Of a stretch of DNA of 64,000 nt, positions 32,452 to 41,200 are shown one piece after another (positions within the stretch are counted from its first letter, which is position 1; each line of letters starts with the position of its first letter). Source of the DNA: Thermoplasmatales archaeon SW_10_69_26. GTDB taxonomy: Archaea; Thermoplasmatota; SW-10-69-26. Both the position numbers and the translations under genes were made by a program. The DNA lies in assembly GCA_003009755.1 (NCBI GenBank), contig PXUB01000029.1, positions 13,946 to 77,945 on the forward strand, written 5' to 3'. Below the pieces are notes generated by a model that saw nothing but the letters and a program-made list of their open reading frames with translations, was not told the DNA's origin and ran no database searches.

Positions 32452-32996
32452 GCGACGACGAGGACGGCGTCAGCTACGAGACGATCAAAAGCCACCTCGA
32501 CCAGCAGAAGCGCTCCAACAAGCCGATCGAGGTCGCGGCGACGTTCTACGAGGAAGCCCAGGCCTACCTCGACCAGCTGCGGGAGGAGTACGAGGACGTG
32601 CACGCCCGCGATCCGGCCAGCAAGGAGGTGCAGATCCTGCGCGACGAGCTGTTCCGGGCCCGCGAGGCGCTCAACGACCTGTTCGACCTGCGCGCCAAGC
32701 GCATCCTCTCCCACACCTTGTCCGAGGACACCGAGATCGACGAGGCGGACCTGACGGCCGAGGAGCGGCTGCTGTTCGACAACGTGCAAGAGCAGGTGAG
32801 CAGGACCCGCGAGCAGGCGCTCGAGCGCGCCAAGCGCAGCAGCGAGCTCCGGGTCGTGCGCGTGCTCGAGGACATGCCCTCCTTCACCGGCGCCGATTTG
32901 CGCATCTACGACCTGGACGCGGAGGACATCGTGTCCCTGCCGGGCGAGACGGCCGAGCTGCTGATCGGCGAGGGCAAGGCCGCCGAGCTCGGCTAG
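32448..32996 (+). CDS. GINS complex subunit
   Basis: From GTG 32448, 182 residues. An N-terminal helical A-domain (SYETIKSHLDQQKRS to about residue 135; many helices, LFRAREALNDLFDLRAKRI) is followed by a small beta domain (VRVLEDMPSFTGADLRIYDL and EDIVSLPGETAELLIGEGKA). This order is that of the archaeal Gins51/15 type. It links MCM helicase to primase at the fork. Co-transcribed with priS. Confidence 0.88.
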   Translation: MSDDEDGVSYETIKSHLDQQKRSNKPIEVAATFYEEAQAYLDQLREEYEDVHARDPASKEVQILRDELFRAREALNDLFDLRAKRILSHTLSEDTEIDEADLTAEERLLFDNVQEQVSRTREQALERAKRSSELRVVRVLEDMPSFTGADLRIYDLDAEDIVSLPGETAELLIGEGKAAELG

Positions 32997-33030
32997 GGCG
33001 CGGGACCCACGCGGGTCCGCTCGCGTCGAA

Positions 33031-33352
33031 GCTCGTCAGGCGGACATAGCCCTGCGCGAGGATCCAACAGCGTCTAAGGTCAGCAACGCTGGGGTCTGCG
33101 TTTCGGACGGATCGAAGATCCGTTCTCTCCCGAGGCGCCAGACGGTCGGCACCGGCGCCTCCGGACGCTGGCGACCCCAGTTTTCTTCCGGAGATCGGCG
33201 ACACCGTTCGGTCTCCGGAGAGGCCGAAGCTCCGCTTCGGCCGGATTGCGAGGGTTCCTGCCGCCAGGCGAACCCTCCATCTTAACAGCGAAGATTTCTT
33301 TTCCCCGGTCGAGAGGCGGCTGGGCCCCGTCGAAAAGAAGATCTTCTATTCG
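33031..33352 (-). repeat. dispersed structured element, copy 2 (inverted)
   Basis: Reverse complement of the element at 17666-17888, with about 100 extra bases inserted between its two halves; the insert carries its own inverted repeats (CTCCGGAGA-type and GGCCGAAGC/GCTTCGGCC). Stem 33068-33073/33086-33091 (CAGCGT/ACGCTG) replaces CAGCGC/GCGCTG of copy 1, a paired change. It overlaps the stop codon of the YbaK-like gene. No coding frame. Confidence 0.8.
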
Positions 33353-33822
33353 ACGAAGTCGCCCTTCGAGACGTCGGGCAGCTTGCGGAGGTCGGCGGCC
33401 TTGATCTCGAGCATGACGTCCTCGCTGCCGCCGCCGACGTACACCATGTCCTGGTCGAGCACGCGCTGGTCGATGAGCGTGCGGAGCGGGCGTTCGTGCC
33501 CGATGGGCGGTACGGCGCCGACGGGGTAGCCGGTGAAGGACTGGATCTCGTCGGGTTCGGCCAGGCGCACGTTCTCCTCGGCGTCGACGCTGACGTGGTC
33601 GGCGACCTTCTCGAGCGAGACGACGTCGGGGCCGCGCACCAGCACGACCACGGGCTCCTCGTCGGCGACCATGAGCACGATGCTCTTCCCGATCTGGTCG
33701 GCCTCCACATCGAGGGCGTCGGCTGCGGCTTGCACCGTGCTGGCATCCTGGAGCTGCGCGTGGAGGTCCGCCTGGATGCGGAGCTCCTCCGCTGTCCGTT
33801 CGACGTCCGAGGAGTCTCGCAT
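33346..33822 (-). CDS. YbaK/ProX-like aminoacyl-tRNA deacylase
   Basis: A 158-residue YbaK/EbsC-family protein, which hydrolyses mischarged tRNAs. Seen: the substrate-pocket lysine in ADQIGKSIVLMV, then VVLVRGPDVVSLEK, and TGYPVGAVPPIGH (GxxPPxG motif), all typical. ATG 33822 (MRDSSDVERTAEEL) is chosen; the longer frame adds Ser/Ala-rich noise. Its stop codon lies inside the dispersed element. Confidence 0.9.
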   Translation of the reverse strand: MRDSSDVERTAEELRIQADLHAQLQDASTVQAAADALDVEADQIGKSIVLMVADEEPVVVLVRGPDVVSLEKVADHVSVDAEENVRLAEPDEIQSFTGYPVGAVPPIGHERPLRTLIDQRVLDQDMVYVGGGSEDVMLEIKAADLRKLPDVSKGDFVE

Positions 33823-33895
33823 CGCAGCAGCCGTACTCGTCGATGCGAGAAGAGGTCTTCGGTTGCCGCCCTCGCAGGCGGCTGGCGCTGGGCCC

Positions 33896-35287
33896 TCACT
33901 CCTCGACGAGCTCGGCTTCACGCTCGGCCAGCGACAGGCGGACGGATTCGAGATCGAGCACGGTCGGGTCGGCGTCGGGATCGACGATGACGAGCGGGAC
34001 CTCGAGCTGGGATCGCAGCCGGCCGACGATGTCGTGCTCGCGCCAGGTCATCACGGTGTGCTTGCGTGGCGGCCCGAGCGCGACGGCGCCGCACGCGTGG
34101 CGGTCGACGAGCTCGGGGATCCGCTCGACGAAGTTGCCCGACTCCATGACGAGATCGATCCCGACGTCGCGACCGGCGGCGGTCGCTTGGAAGACCTCGG
34201 CGGCGCGCTCGCCCGCCCGTCGATCGTGGAGGGATGGGCGGGTGGGGATGTGGGCGAGCACGATGTTGGCGTCGAGGTGCTCGGCGAGGTCGATGATCGC
34301 GTCCGCCTTGCGGCGGGCCGGGCTGGGCCCGGACGTGGCCACGAGCAAGCGCCGAGGGCCCAACGTGGGTTGGCCCAGGTCCTGGGGGATCCCGGCCGCC
34401 GGCTCGTCCTGATCGGCCTTGTCGACCAGCGTGCGGTGGGGGTAGGGTACGGCGACACCGTTCTCCTCGAAGGCCTGCAGCGTGGCCTTGCGGAGGTCGG
34501 AGGCGATCTGGTAGCGGTTGCGTGTCTCCGAGGTGTGGCACCAAAGCTCCAGCTCGACGCCGCTGTCGCCGGCCTGCTGGACGAGGACGCGGGGTTCGGG
34601 GAACTCGAGCACGTGGTCGTGCTCGCGGGCGCCCTGCAGCATCAGGCGCTCGGCGAGGTCGACGTTGCTCTCGTAGCTGATCTCGACGGCGACCTCGATC
34701 CGCAGCTCGGGGTAGCCCTTGGTGAAGTTCCAGATCTCGCGCTCGTCCATCAGGCGGTTGGGGACGATCACGTACTCGCGGCGAGCGGTGAGTATGCGCG
34801 TCGAGCGCAGCCCGATCTCCTCGACGTCCCCCCAGTAGTCGCCGATCTGGATCCGGTCGCCGACCTCGAAGGGGCGGTCGGTGGCGAGCGCGATGCCGCC
34901 CATGATGTTGGCGACCGATTCGCGTAGGCCCAACGCCAGCCCGGCGCCGACGAGGCCGAGTGTGACGGCCAGGTCGAGGATGTTGATGCCGACGTAGGTC
35001 AACGAGAGGCCGATCCCCACGAACATCGTGAGCCCGAAGATCAGCCGGTCGGCGATCGAGGCGACCATCGGCCGCACCCGCTCCTCGGTCAAAAGGGTCC
35101 GGTCGAGGATCCAGACGATCCCTCGTGAGAGCAGGTAGAAGAGGACGAGGACGGCGACCAAGCGGGGGAACCGGTCGACGAACCAGGAGATCTCGCCCGG
35201 CGTCACCTCCAGCGGGCCGAAGAAGTACCGCTGGAGCCCCGTCACGAACCGGTCCCACAGGGAGCCCAGCGACACGGCGCCGTCCAC
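33896..35287 (-). CDS. MscS-type mechanosensitive channel fused to a universal stress (Usp) domain
   Basis: About 463 residues. Three membrane helices come first, including the pore helix (LGLVGAGLALGLRESVANIMGG), then the MscS beta domain (FEVGDRIQIGDYWGDVEEIGLRST in part) and the alpha/beta cage (to about residue 310). Residues about 325-463 form a separate UspA domain (RRLLVATSGPSPARRKA, VMESGNFVERIPELV, ALGPPRKHTVMTW, VIVDPDA). The Usp domain would sit in the cytoplasm and could sense nucleotide. Start GTG 35287 or 35275 is undecided. Confidence 0.85.
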   Translation of the reverse strand: MDGAVSLGSLWDRFVTGLQRYFFGPLEVTPGEISWFVDRFPRLVAVLVLFYLLSRGIVWILDRTLLTEERVRPMVASIADRLIFGLTMFVGIGLSLTYVGINILDLAVTLGLVGAGLALGLRESVANIMGGIALATDRPFEVGDRIQIGDYWGDVEEIGLRSTRILTARREYVIVPNRLMDEREIWNFTKGYPELRIEVAVEISYESNVDLAERLMLQGAREHDHVLEFPEPRVLVQQAGDSGVELELWCHTSETRNRYQIASDLRKATLQAFEENGVAVPYPHRTLVDKADQDEPAAGIPQDLGQPTLGPRRLLVATSGPSPARRKADAIIDLAEHLDANIVLAHIPTRPSLHDRRAGERAAEVFQATAAGRDVGIDLVMESGNFVERIPELVDRHACGAVALGPPRKHTVMTWREHDIVGRLRSQLEVPLVIVDPDADPTVLDLESVRLSLAEREAELVEE

Positions 35288-35357
35288 CGTGCGGGGTCGG
35301 CAAAGACCTTCCGGGTTCGCCCCGCCCCGTCGGGTAGCGAGGGTCAGCTCGGAGACG

Positions 35358-36452
35358 TCACCGGGGGACCGACGCGCACAGCTTCTCCAGGGTCTCGAGG
35401 TTCTCCTTCTCGCCCAGTGCGACGAGCTGGTCACCGTGGCGCAGAGGCTCGCCGGGATCGGGGTTGAACGTCATCTCGCCTTCGGAGCCCTTGATCGCGA
35501 CGACGATCACGCCGGTGCGGTTGTTGATGTCGCCCTCCTGCAGCGTCAGCCCGTCGAGCGGGCTGCCGTTCTCGACCTGGATCTCTTCCAGGCTGAGCTG
35601 TAGGTGGTCGCGGGGCGTGGCGAGCTCGGTGAACTCGACGACGCTGGGCTTGATGGCGACCTGCACGATGCGGTTGCCGGCCGCCTCGAAGGCGGAGACG
35701 ACCTCGTCGGCTCCGCCGCGGCGCAGGTTCATCGCGGCCTTCTGATCGCTGGCCTGGGCGATCACCCGGATGTCCGGGTTGCTGTTCTTGGCGCTCATCG
35801 TGACGTACAGGTTGTCGGCGTCGGAGGGCAGCATCGCCAACAGCGAGTCGGCCCGGCGCACGCCGGCCCCCTCGAGCACGTCCTCCTCGGTGGCGTCCCC
35901 GATCAGGTAGGGGTGGCCGTCCTCCCGGAGCTCGGTCTCCCGGGCGGTGTCGGCCTCCACGATGCAGAAGTCCTCGCCGGCCTCCATGAGGCCGCGGACG
36001 ACCGGTTGGGCCGTCTTGCCGTAGCCGCACACGATGTAGTGATCCTCGAGTTCCTCGAGCTCTCGTCGCATCCTTCGTCGCCCCAGCATGTCCGCGAGCT
36101 CGCCCTCGACCACCATCTGGCCGATGCTCGTGAACGCGTAGAACACGGTCCCGATGCCGGCGAGGATGAGGAAGCTCGCGAAGAAGCGCGCTTCGCCGGT
36201 CAAGGGCGGGTTCACCTCGCCGTAGCCGACCGTCGAGAGGGTGATGACGGTCATGAACGCGGCGTCGGAGAAGCTCCAACCCATCGCCATGAAGCCGCCC
36301 GTCCCGACGACGACCCAGAGCAACAGCAGGAGCGTGGGTGGCCACAGCCCGCCGCCGCGCACGGACGCCAGGTCGGCGATCTTCTCGCCGAGCCACGAGC
36401 CGTTGCCGGGCCGGTGATCGTCGCGATCGGGGTCGGCGATGGCGTCGTCCAT
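35358..36452 (-). CDS. potassium channel with TrkA-N/TrkA-C (RCK) domains
   Basis: A 364-residue channel. Two membrane helices (about 38-60 and 88-112) flank the selectivity filter TLSTVGYGE. An RCK/TrkA-N domain follows (HYIVCGYGKTAQPVVRGL, dinucleotide-binding GxGxxA-like), and a TrkA-C domain closes it (GLTLQEGDINNRTGVIVVAI, ending LVALGEKENLETLEKL). It is probably a ligand-gated K+ channel of the MthK type. Lies next to the MscS-Usp channel in the same direction, consistent with osmotic or ion control. Confidence 0.93.
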   Translation of the reverse strand: MDDAIADPDRDDHRPGNGSWLGEKIADLASVRGGGLWPPTLLLLLWVVVGTGGFMAMGWSFSDAAFMTVITLSTVGYGEVNPPLTGEARFFASFLILAGIGTVFYAFTSIGQMVVEGELADMLGRRRMRRELEELEDHYIVCGYGKTAQPVVRGLMEAGEDFCIVEADTARETELREDGHPYLIGDATEEDVLEGAGVRRADSLLAMLPSDADNLYVTMSAKNSNPDIRVIAQASDQKAAMNLRRGGADEVVSAFEAAGNRIVQVAIKPSVVEFTELATPRDHLQLSLEEIQVENGSPLDGLTLQEGDINNRTGVIVVAIKGSEGEMTFNPDPGEPLRHGDQLVALGEKENLETLEKLCASVPR

Positions 36453-36625
36453 GAGCGGTCTCCGTCGGCGGTCGGAACCGTCAGCGGCTCAGGCCGAGGT
36501 GCTGGGAAAAGCGTTCCGTCTCGTCCCCGGCCCGGGGGTCGGCGTCCTGCAGACGAACCCTGGTACGAAGCCTTATGCCGACCCGGCTCCTTGGATTGCC
36601 ACCCTGGCTTCCAGGGGTGGCCTCC

Positions 36626-37357
36626 ATGGTGGACGTGCGCCTGCTCGCGATGACCGACGACCCCGAAGAGCTCGTTTGCCGTTGCGCTCGCAACGACTAC
36701 TACGACGGCAAGATCCCCGACGACGATTTCCCGACCGTCATGAACGGCGTCGGCGGGGACACGGTCGACGAGAAGCAGGCCACGCTCGTCAAGAAGCTCA
36801 TGCTGCGGGGTCACTGGGGCGTCTTCGAGCACCCGCAGATGACGCTGTGGTTCCGCGTCTCTCGCTCGTGCATGGCGCAGATCACCCGCCACCGCCACGT
36901 CAGCTTCGACATCCAGTCGATGCGCTACGTCGACTTCTCCGAGGTCGACCCGACGAGCGAAGAGGACATCAAGCGCCCGCGGACCTGGGATCAGGAGAAG
37001 GTGTCCACGCGGGAGGGCACGCGAGCGATCGAGGGGCCGGTCGAGGAGCGCCGCGAGCTCATCGACGAGACCTACGAGCGGTGCGTGGAGGCCTACAACC
37101 AGCTCGTCGACGCCGGCATGCCGAAAGAGGACGCCCGCATGCTGTTGCCGATCGGGACGAAGGTCAACATCACGGCCAGCATGAACGTGCGCGCGGCCCT
37201 GCACATCATCAGCATGCGGGGGGCCGGCGACGCGCAGGCCGAGATCCAGGAGCTGGCCGACGGGGTCCGCGACGTGCTCGAGGAGCACATGCCGACGACG
37301 ATGCGCATCTGGAACGAGAACCAGAAGGCGATCGAGCGGCAGCGCTTGTCGCCATAA
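36626..37357 (+). CDS. thyX: flavin-dependent thymidylate synthase ThyX
   Basis: A 243-residue FAD-dependent enzyme making dTMP from dUMP. The ThyX signature RHRHVSFDIQSMR (RHRxxSxNxxSxR with Asp in place of Asn) is near residue 88. FEHPQMTLWFRVSRS precedes it, and the C-terminal MRGAGDAQAEIQELA is conserved. ATG 36626 is preceded by GGGGTGG 5 nt upstream. Slightly unusual is the Asn-to-Asp change in the signature. Confidence 0.94.
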   Translation: MVDVRLLAMTDDPEELVCRCARNDYYDGKIPDDDFPTVMNGVGGDTVDEKQATLVKKLMLRGHWGVFEHPQMTLWFRVSRSCMAQITRHRHVSFDIQSMRYVDFSEVDPTSEEDIKRPRTWDQEKVSTREGTRAIEGPVEERRELIDETYERCVEAYNQLVDAGMPKEDARMLLPIGTKVNITASMNVRAALHIISMRGAGDAQAEIQELADGVRDVLEEHMPTTMRIWNENQKAIERQRLSP

Positions 37358-37431
37358 GGGCAGAGAGCGGCGGGCCCGAGCCCTCAGATAGGAGCGAACA
37401 GACACCCAGGATGCACACGGCCAGGAAGCCT

Positions 37432-37463
37432 CGGACACAGAGGGGCCAGAGGACGACAGAGGT
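37432..37463 (+). repeat. CACAGAG-type degenerate repeat
   Basis: CGGACACAGAGGGGCCAGAG and GACGACAGAGG, a degenerate relative of the repeats at 6706 and 8157, in the gap between thyX and the next gene. The rest of that gap (37358-37524) shows nothing else. Confidence 0.5.
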
Positions 37464-37524
37464 CGGCGACGGTGACTGGGGCCGTCGTTAAGTAGGAGGG
37501 GTTGGCAAGCCTTGCTCGTGGCTT

Positions 37525-37812
37525 ATGTCCTCACCTGTTTCCTCCCTCAGCTCCAAGCCCGTGCGCGATGCCCGTGACCGTCCCTTCGGCCGCGTCGCCG
37601 GGTCCCAGGTCCAGCCCGACACGCGCGGGCCCTCCTGGCTCCTCGTCGAGCTCGCTCCGGAGGCCGCCGGGGAGCTGAACGGCGAGGGCCGGTTCTGCTG
37701 GCTCCCCTATGCGGCGGTGGGCGGCATCCGCCGGGATGCGGTCAGGTTGGCCGAAAGCGCCGGCCTGGTGCTCGAGGAGGTCGACGGACCGGTCTCGCGG
37801 CCGCAGCCCTAA
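37525..37812 (+). CDS. hypothetical PRC-barrel-like protein
   Basis: A 95-residue soluble protein. After a Ser-rich start it reads [20 protein letters not shown], then LLVELAP and [19 protein letters not shown], a small beta-barrel pattern reminiscent of PRC-barrel proteins (which bind RNA, DNA or membranes in archaea). A cgttaagtagg box lies about 35 nt upstream. Overlaps the convergent purT stop by 4 bp. Confidence 0.5.
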   Translation: MSSPVSSLSSKPVRDARDRPFGRVAGSQVQPDTRGPSWLLVELAPEAAGELNGEGRFCWLPYAAVGGIRRDAVRLAESAGLVLEEVDGPVSRPQP

Positions 37813-39011
37813 CCCTGATCGGTCGGCTCGACGGCGTCGGCGGACCGCCGGGCGCGCTCGCGAGCTTCGTCGGTGGAGTCGCCGCGAGCCACGGCCACAC
37901 CCATCCGCCGGCCGGGGTAGGCTTCCGGCTTGCCGAACAGTCGCAGCTCGCTGGTGGGCACCGACAGCGCCTCGGCCACGCCGTCGTAGGCGGGCATCGC
38001 CAGCTCCTCGTCGGCGAGCACGACGGCGCTGGCCGCCGGCGAGGTCGCCTCGATCTCGGGGATCGGCAGGCCGAGGATCGCGCGGGCGTGCAGCTCGAAC
38101 TGGCTGGCGGGCTGGGAGGCCAGCGTCACGAGCCCGGTGTCGTGCGGGCGCGGCGAGAGCTCGCTGAACAGGACCTCGCCGTCGTCGACGAAGAACTCGA
38201 CGCCGAAGATGCCCCATCCGCCCAGGCCCTCGGTGACCTCCCGCGCCATCTCTTGGGCGTCGGCCAGGGCCTGATCGGGCAGATCCGCCGGCTGCCAGGA
38301 TTCGCGGTAGTCGCCGTCGCCCTGCGTGTGGGCGACCGGCGGGCAAAAGCTCGTCCCGTCGGCGTGCTGCACGGTCAGCAGGGTGATCTCCCGATCGAAG
38401 TCGACCAGGTCCTCGACGATGACGCGCCCCGTGTCCGACCGGGTGCCTTCGACCGCCGTCGTCCACCCGTCCTCGATCTCGTCCTCGGTCTCGACCACGC
38501 TTTGGCCCTTGCCCGACGAGGACATCGTCGGTTTCACGACGACCGGCAGGCCGATCTCCTCGACGGCCTCGCTGTAGGCTTCGGGACCGTCGGCGAAGGC
38601 GTAGTCGCTCGTCGGCAGGCCCAGGTCGTCGGCGGCGAACTCGCGGATCCACTGGCGGTCCATCGTCAAACGGGTCGCTTTCGCGGTCGGGATGACGTTG
38701 TGGCCCTCGTCCTCGAGGGCCTGGAGCTCGTCGGTCGCGATCGCCTCGATCTCGGGCACGATCAGGTCCGGGTCCTCGCCTTCGACGATCTTGCGGACCT
38801 GGCCGGCGTCGGTCATGTCGATGACGTGCGATCGGTGGGCGACTTGCATCGCGGGCGCATTCTCGTAGCGGTCGACCGCGACGGTCTCGACGCCCAGCCG
38901 CTGGGCCTCGATCAACAGCTCCTTGCCCAGCTCCCCGGAGCCCAGCAGGAGCAGCTTCGTGGCGTTCCCGGCGCGCGGCGTTCCGAGCTGGTCGAGGTCC
39001 GAGGTGGGCAT
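37809..39011 (-). CDS. purT: formate-dependent phosphoribosylglycinamide formyltransferase
   Basis: A 400-residue ATP-grasp enzyme of purine synthesis, using formate and ATP. N-terminal [33 protein letters not shown], the ATP-grasp loop [12 protein letters not shown], and late [20 protein letters not shown] with PRPHDTG are all PurT hallmarks. ATG 39011 is preferred to GTG 39014; a ggcttttgacc box is 28 nt upstream. Confidence 0.96.
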   Translation of the reverse strand: MPTSDLDQLGTPRAGNATKLLLLGSGELGKELLIEAQRLGVETVAVDRYENAPAMQVAHRSHVIDMTDAGQVRKIVEGEDPDLIVPEIEAIATDELQALEDEGHNVIPTAKATRLTMDRQWIREFAADDLGLPTSDYAFADGPEAYSEAVEEIGLPVVVKPTMSSSGKGQSVVETEDEIEDGWTTAVEGTRSDTGRVIVEDLVDFDREITLLTVQHADGTSFCPPVAHTQGDGDYRESWQPADLPDQALADAQEMAREVTEGLGGWGIFGVEFFVDDGEVLFSELSPRPHDTGLVTLASQPASQFELHARAILGLPIPEIEATSPAASAVVLADEELAMPAYDGVAEALSVPTSELRLFGKPEAYPGRRMGVAVARGDSTDEARERARRSADAVEPTDQG

Positions 39012-39033
39012 CACCGCCGCGACAGGGGTGGAC

Positions 39034-39044
39034 GGTCAAAAGCC
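39034..39044 (-). promoter_or_regulatory. TATA-like box of purT (ggcttttgacc)
   Basis: On the minus strand, centred 28 nt before ATG 39011. Confidence 0.55.
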
Positions 39045-39065
39045 TGCCGGCAGCGGCGAACCGGA

Positions 39066-39449
39066 CTAGGCGGGGGCGTGGCGCTCCTCCTCGAGCTCCT
39101 CGAACAGCGCCTCGACCTCGCGCTGGCGGATCGGCTTCTCCAGCACGTCGAAGGCGCCCAGGGCGACGAGCTGCCGCACGCGGCCATCCTGGGGGTCCAG
39201 CGCGGTCATCGGGACCAGACGCAGGTCGGGAGCCTCCTCCATGAGCACGGCGCCGATCTCCTCGCCGGGGATGTCGGGCAACACGAGGTCCAACAGCACC
39301 AGGTCGGGCGATCGAAGATCGCAGAACGTCAACGCGTCGCGAGCCGCGTCGACCTCGTGGATGTGGTCGGCGGGCACACCGATCTCCTCCAGGATGGCTC
39401 GGACCGTGTTCCGGACGCTCTCGGCGTCGTCGACGACGAGCACGTCCAT
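39066..39449 (-). CDS. response regulator, receiver domain only
   Basis: A 127-residue CheY-like receiver. Acidic pocket VVDDAES at the N-terminus, phosphorylatable Asp in LVLLDLVLPDIPGEE (about residue 53), Thr/Ala switch in PMTALDP, and Lys in VLEKPIRQRE (about 105). No output domain. No intact histidine kinase in the window; two kinase remnants are at 16.1-16.4 and 58.7-59.2 kb. ATG 39449 is chosen because the beta-1 strand starts there. Confidence 0.92.
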   Translation of the reverse strand: MDVLVVDDAESVRNTVRAILEEIGVPADHIHEVDAARDALTFCDLRSPDLVLLDLVLPDIPGEEIGAVLMEEAPDLRLVPMTALDPQDGRVRQLVALGAFDVLEKPIRQREVEALFEELEEERHAPA

Positions 39450-39571
39450 CGCGACCGGTCGATCCCAACCCTGGCTCGGCATAAGCGAAGGTTGTCAGGT
39501 CCCCCTACATGCGGGCCTGTGTGCCCGAACATGTTCGGGACCAGCGCGGCCGAGCGGGCCTGCAGACGGGG

Positions 39572-39735
39572 GCTGTAAGGATAAGAAATGGGGGGGACCA
39601 CCATGTACGCGAAGGGACGCCAGGGCACAAAGGCGAGCAGCTGCCGTGACAAAGCCGCCCGGCGGCGAGTACACAGGCCCTTCGTGGCCTTGGCGATCCT
39701 TCGTGTCCTTCGCGGCCCTGCTTAACGAGACAGTC
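39572..39735 (+). repeat. 165-bp dispersed repeat, copy 2
   Basis: From gctgtaaggataagaaatg to cttaacgagacag; about 90% identical by eye to 56461-56624 and to the inverse of 4791-4956. Its right end overlaps the beginning of the lipoprotein gene, supplying its start codon. Confidence 0.85.
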
Positions 39736-40947
39736 CTCGCCATCTCCCTGGTCACGGTCGGATGCGCCGGCCCGGCCGGGGAGCAGGTCGAGGACGCCGA
39801 GGCGATGACGCTATCGCCCGGCACCGACGCCGGCATGCCGCTCGTCCTGAACGAGACCAACAACACCGAGGACGTCACCGTCTCGACGAGCGAGGCGGGC
39901 GTCGAGGCCTCCCTGTCCGAGCCCGGCGAGGACGCTCCCGAGGGCTTTGCCGGCTGGCTCACCGTGTCCGCCAGCAAGGATGCCGAGGACGGGCAGCGGA
40001 TCATCGAGGTCAGCGTCGACGACGAGGAGCGCGAGCTCCCCGTCACCGTCGACGAGGCCGACGAGCCGGTCGAGATGGGCCAGACCGCCAACCTCACCTT
40101 CTCGGCTCGCACGCTCGAGGGCGAGCTCGTGCTGACGAACGACGCCAACGCGACCTCGGCCCCGATCCCGCAGGCGGCCTCCTTCCAGGAGCCCCGCAGC
40201 TTCGGTCCGACGTCGGTGCAGATCTCCCAGCGCAGCCAGCTTCCCACCGAGCTCGTGCAGGCGATCAACGGCTCCGAGGTCGGGCACAGCCTCACCGTCG
40301 AGGTGCCCGAGGTCTTCGGTCCCGAGAAGGTCGAGGATCAGACCGCCCGCGAGGAGACGATCGAGCGCGAGACGGAGATCCCCAACCAGCTCGACCTCCC
40401 CCGCCGCCAGGCCCAACAGCTGATCCCCCAGGACGCTCAGGAGGGCGACGAGGTCGACGTGCCCGTCACCCGGGACGGCCAAGGCGTCCCCTACGTGATC
40501 GAGAGTCTCGGTGAGCGCCAGGTGAGCCTCGCCATGGCCCTCGACGAGGGCGCCAACGTGACCCTCTACGAGGCCTGGCCCGACCAGGCTCAGGTGACCA
40601 ACACCACCGGCGAGAACGCCACGATCCAGCTCTCGCCCGACGTTAAGGAAGGCCACACGCTCACCTGGAACGAGAACTGGGGCAACGTGACCGAGGTCAC
40701 CTCCTACACGAACGAGACGATCGTCCTCCGCCACACCCCGGAGATCGGCACCACCTACGAGACGACCGACCGCCGCTCGCAGCAGGCGATCGAGACGGAG
40801 GTCGTCGACCTGACCGAGGATCAGGTCATCCTCGAGCAGACGAACCCGCACCCGCTCGCCGGGCAGACGATCGTCTTCGACGTCACGATCGAGAGCGCCC
40901 AGGACGCGCCTCAACAGCCCCGCCCCCCGCAACGACCGCAGCGCTGA
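39703..40947 (+). CDS. FKBP-like lipoprotein
   Basis: About 414 residues from GTG 39703. The signal peptide reads SFAALLNETVLAISLVTVGC, with Cys as the lipid site; its first ten residues are encoded by the dispersed repeat. A long acidic linker and beta domains with several NxS/T sites follow. The C-terminal 180 residues resemble a SlyD-like FKBP: TPEIGTTYE, then TNPHPLAGQTIVFDVTIES at the end. It may fold proteins outside the membrane. Without the repeat no start codon precedes the signal peptide. Confidence 0.7.
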   Translation: MSFAALLNETVLAISLVTVGCAGPAGEQVEDAEAMTLSPGTDAGMPLVLNETNNTEDVTVSTSEAGVEASLSEPGEDAPEGFAGWLTVSASKDAEDGQRIIEVSVDDEERELPVTVDEADEPVEMGQTANLTFSARTLEGELVLTNDANATSAPIPQAASFQEPRSFGPTSVQISQRSQLPTELVQAINGSEVGHSLTVEVPEVFGPEKVEDQTAREETIERETEIPNQLDLPRRQAQQLIPQDAQEGDEVDVPVTRDGQGVPYVIESLGERQVSLAMALDEGANVTLYEAWPDQAQVTNTTGENATIQLSPDVKEGHTLTWNENWGNVTEVTSYTNETIVLRHTPEIGTTYETTDRRSQQAIETEVVDLTEDQVILEQTNPHPLAGQTIVFDVTIESAQDAPQQPRPPQRPQR

Positions 40948-40951
40948 TGCC

Positions 40952-41197
40952 TCACCCGGGTGAGGCCGGCCGCTCGCGGGTGGCCCCAGCGGCCGCCTGC
41001 AGGCTCGGCCACGCGCTCGACGGGATCGAACCCGTGCTCGGCCGCCACCGGCCGGCGGGGGTCGAGGTCGCCTTGACGTCGTAGAGGACCCGCCGGCCCT
41101 CGGGCGTCTGGAGGGACTCGACGGCGACCACGTCGGTCCCGGCCGCCTCCACGATCCGCCGGCCAGTCTCGACGGCTTCCTCGGGCTGGGCGTCCTT
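40952..41197 (-). pseudogene. C-terminal remnant of an ATP-grasp ligase
   Basis: With two frame changes the minus strand reads RRIVEAAGTDVVAVESLQTP, EGRRVLYDVKATSTP, AAEHGFDPVERVAE, then LQAAAGATRE. This matches the C-terminal end of RimK-like ATP-grasp proteins (metal-binding VYDVNA, then GFDP). The rest of the gene is missing, cut where the tRNA-Leu-like sequence begins (41201). Confidence 0.5.
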
Positions 41198-41200
41198 GTC

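Noticed and set aside
41010-41035. T-arm-like sequence (cgggttcgatcccg) on the minus strand
   Set aside because: No acceptor, D-arm or anticodon stem around it; it lies in the ATP-grasp remnant and is explained by that coding sequence.
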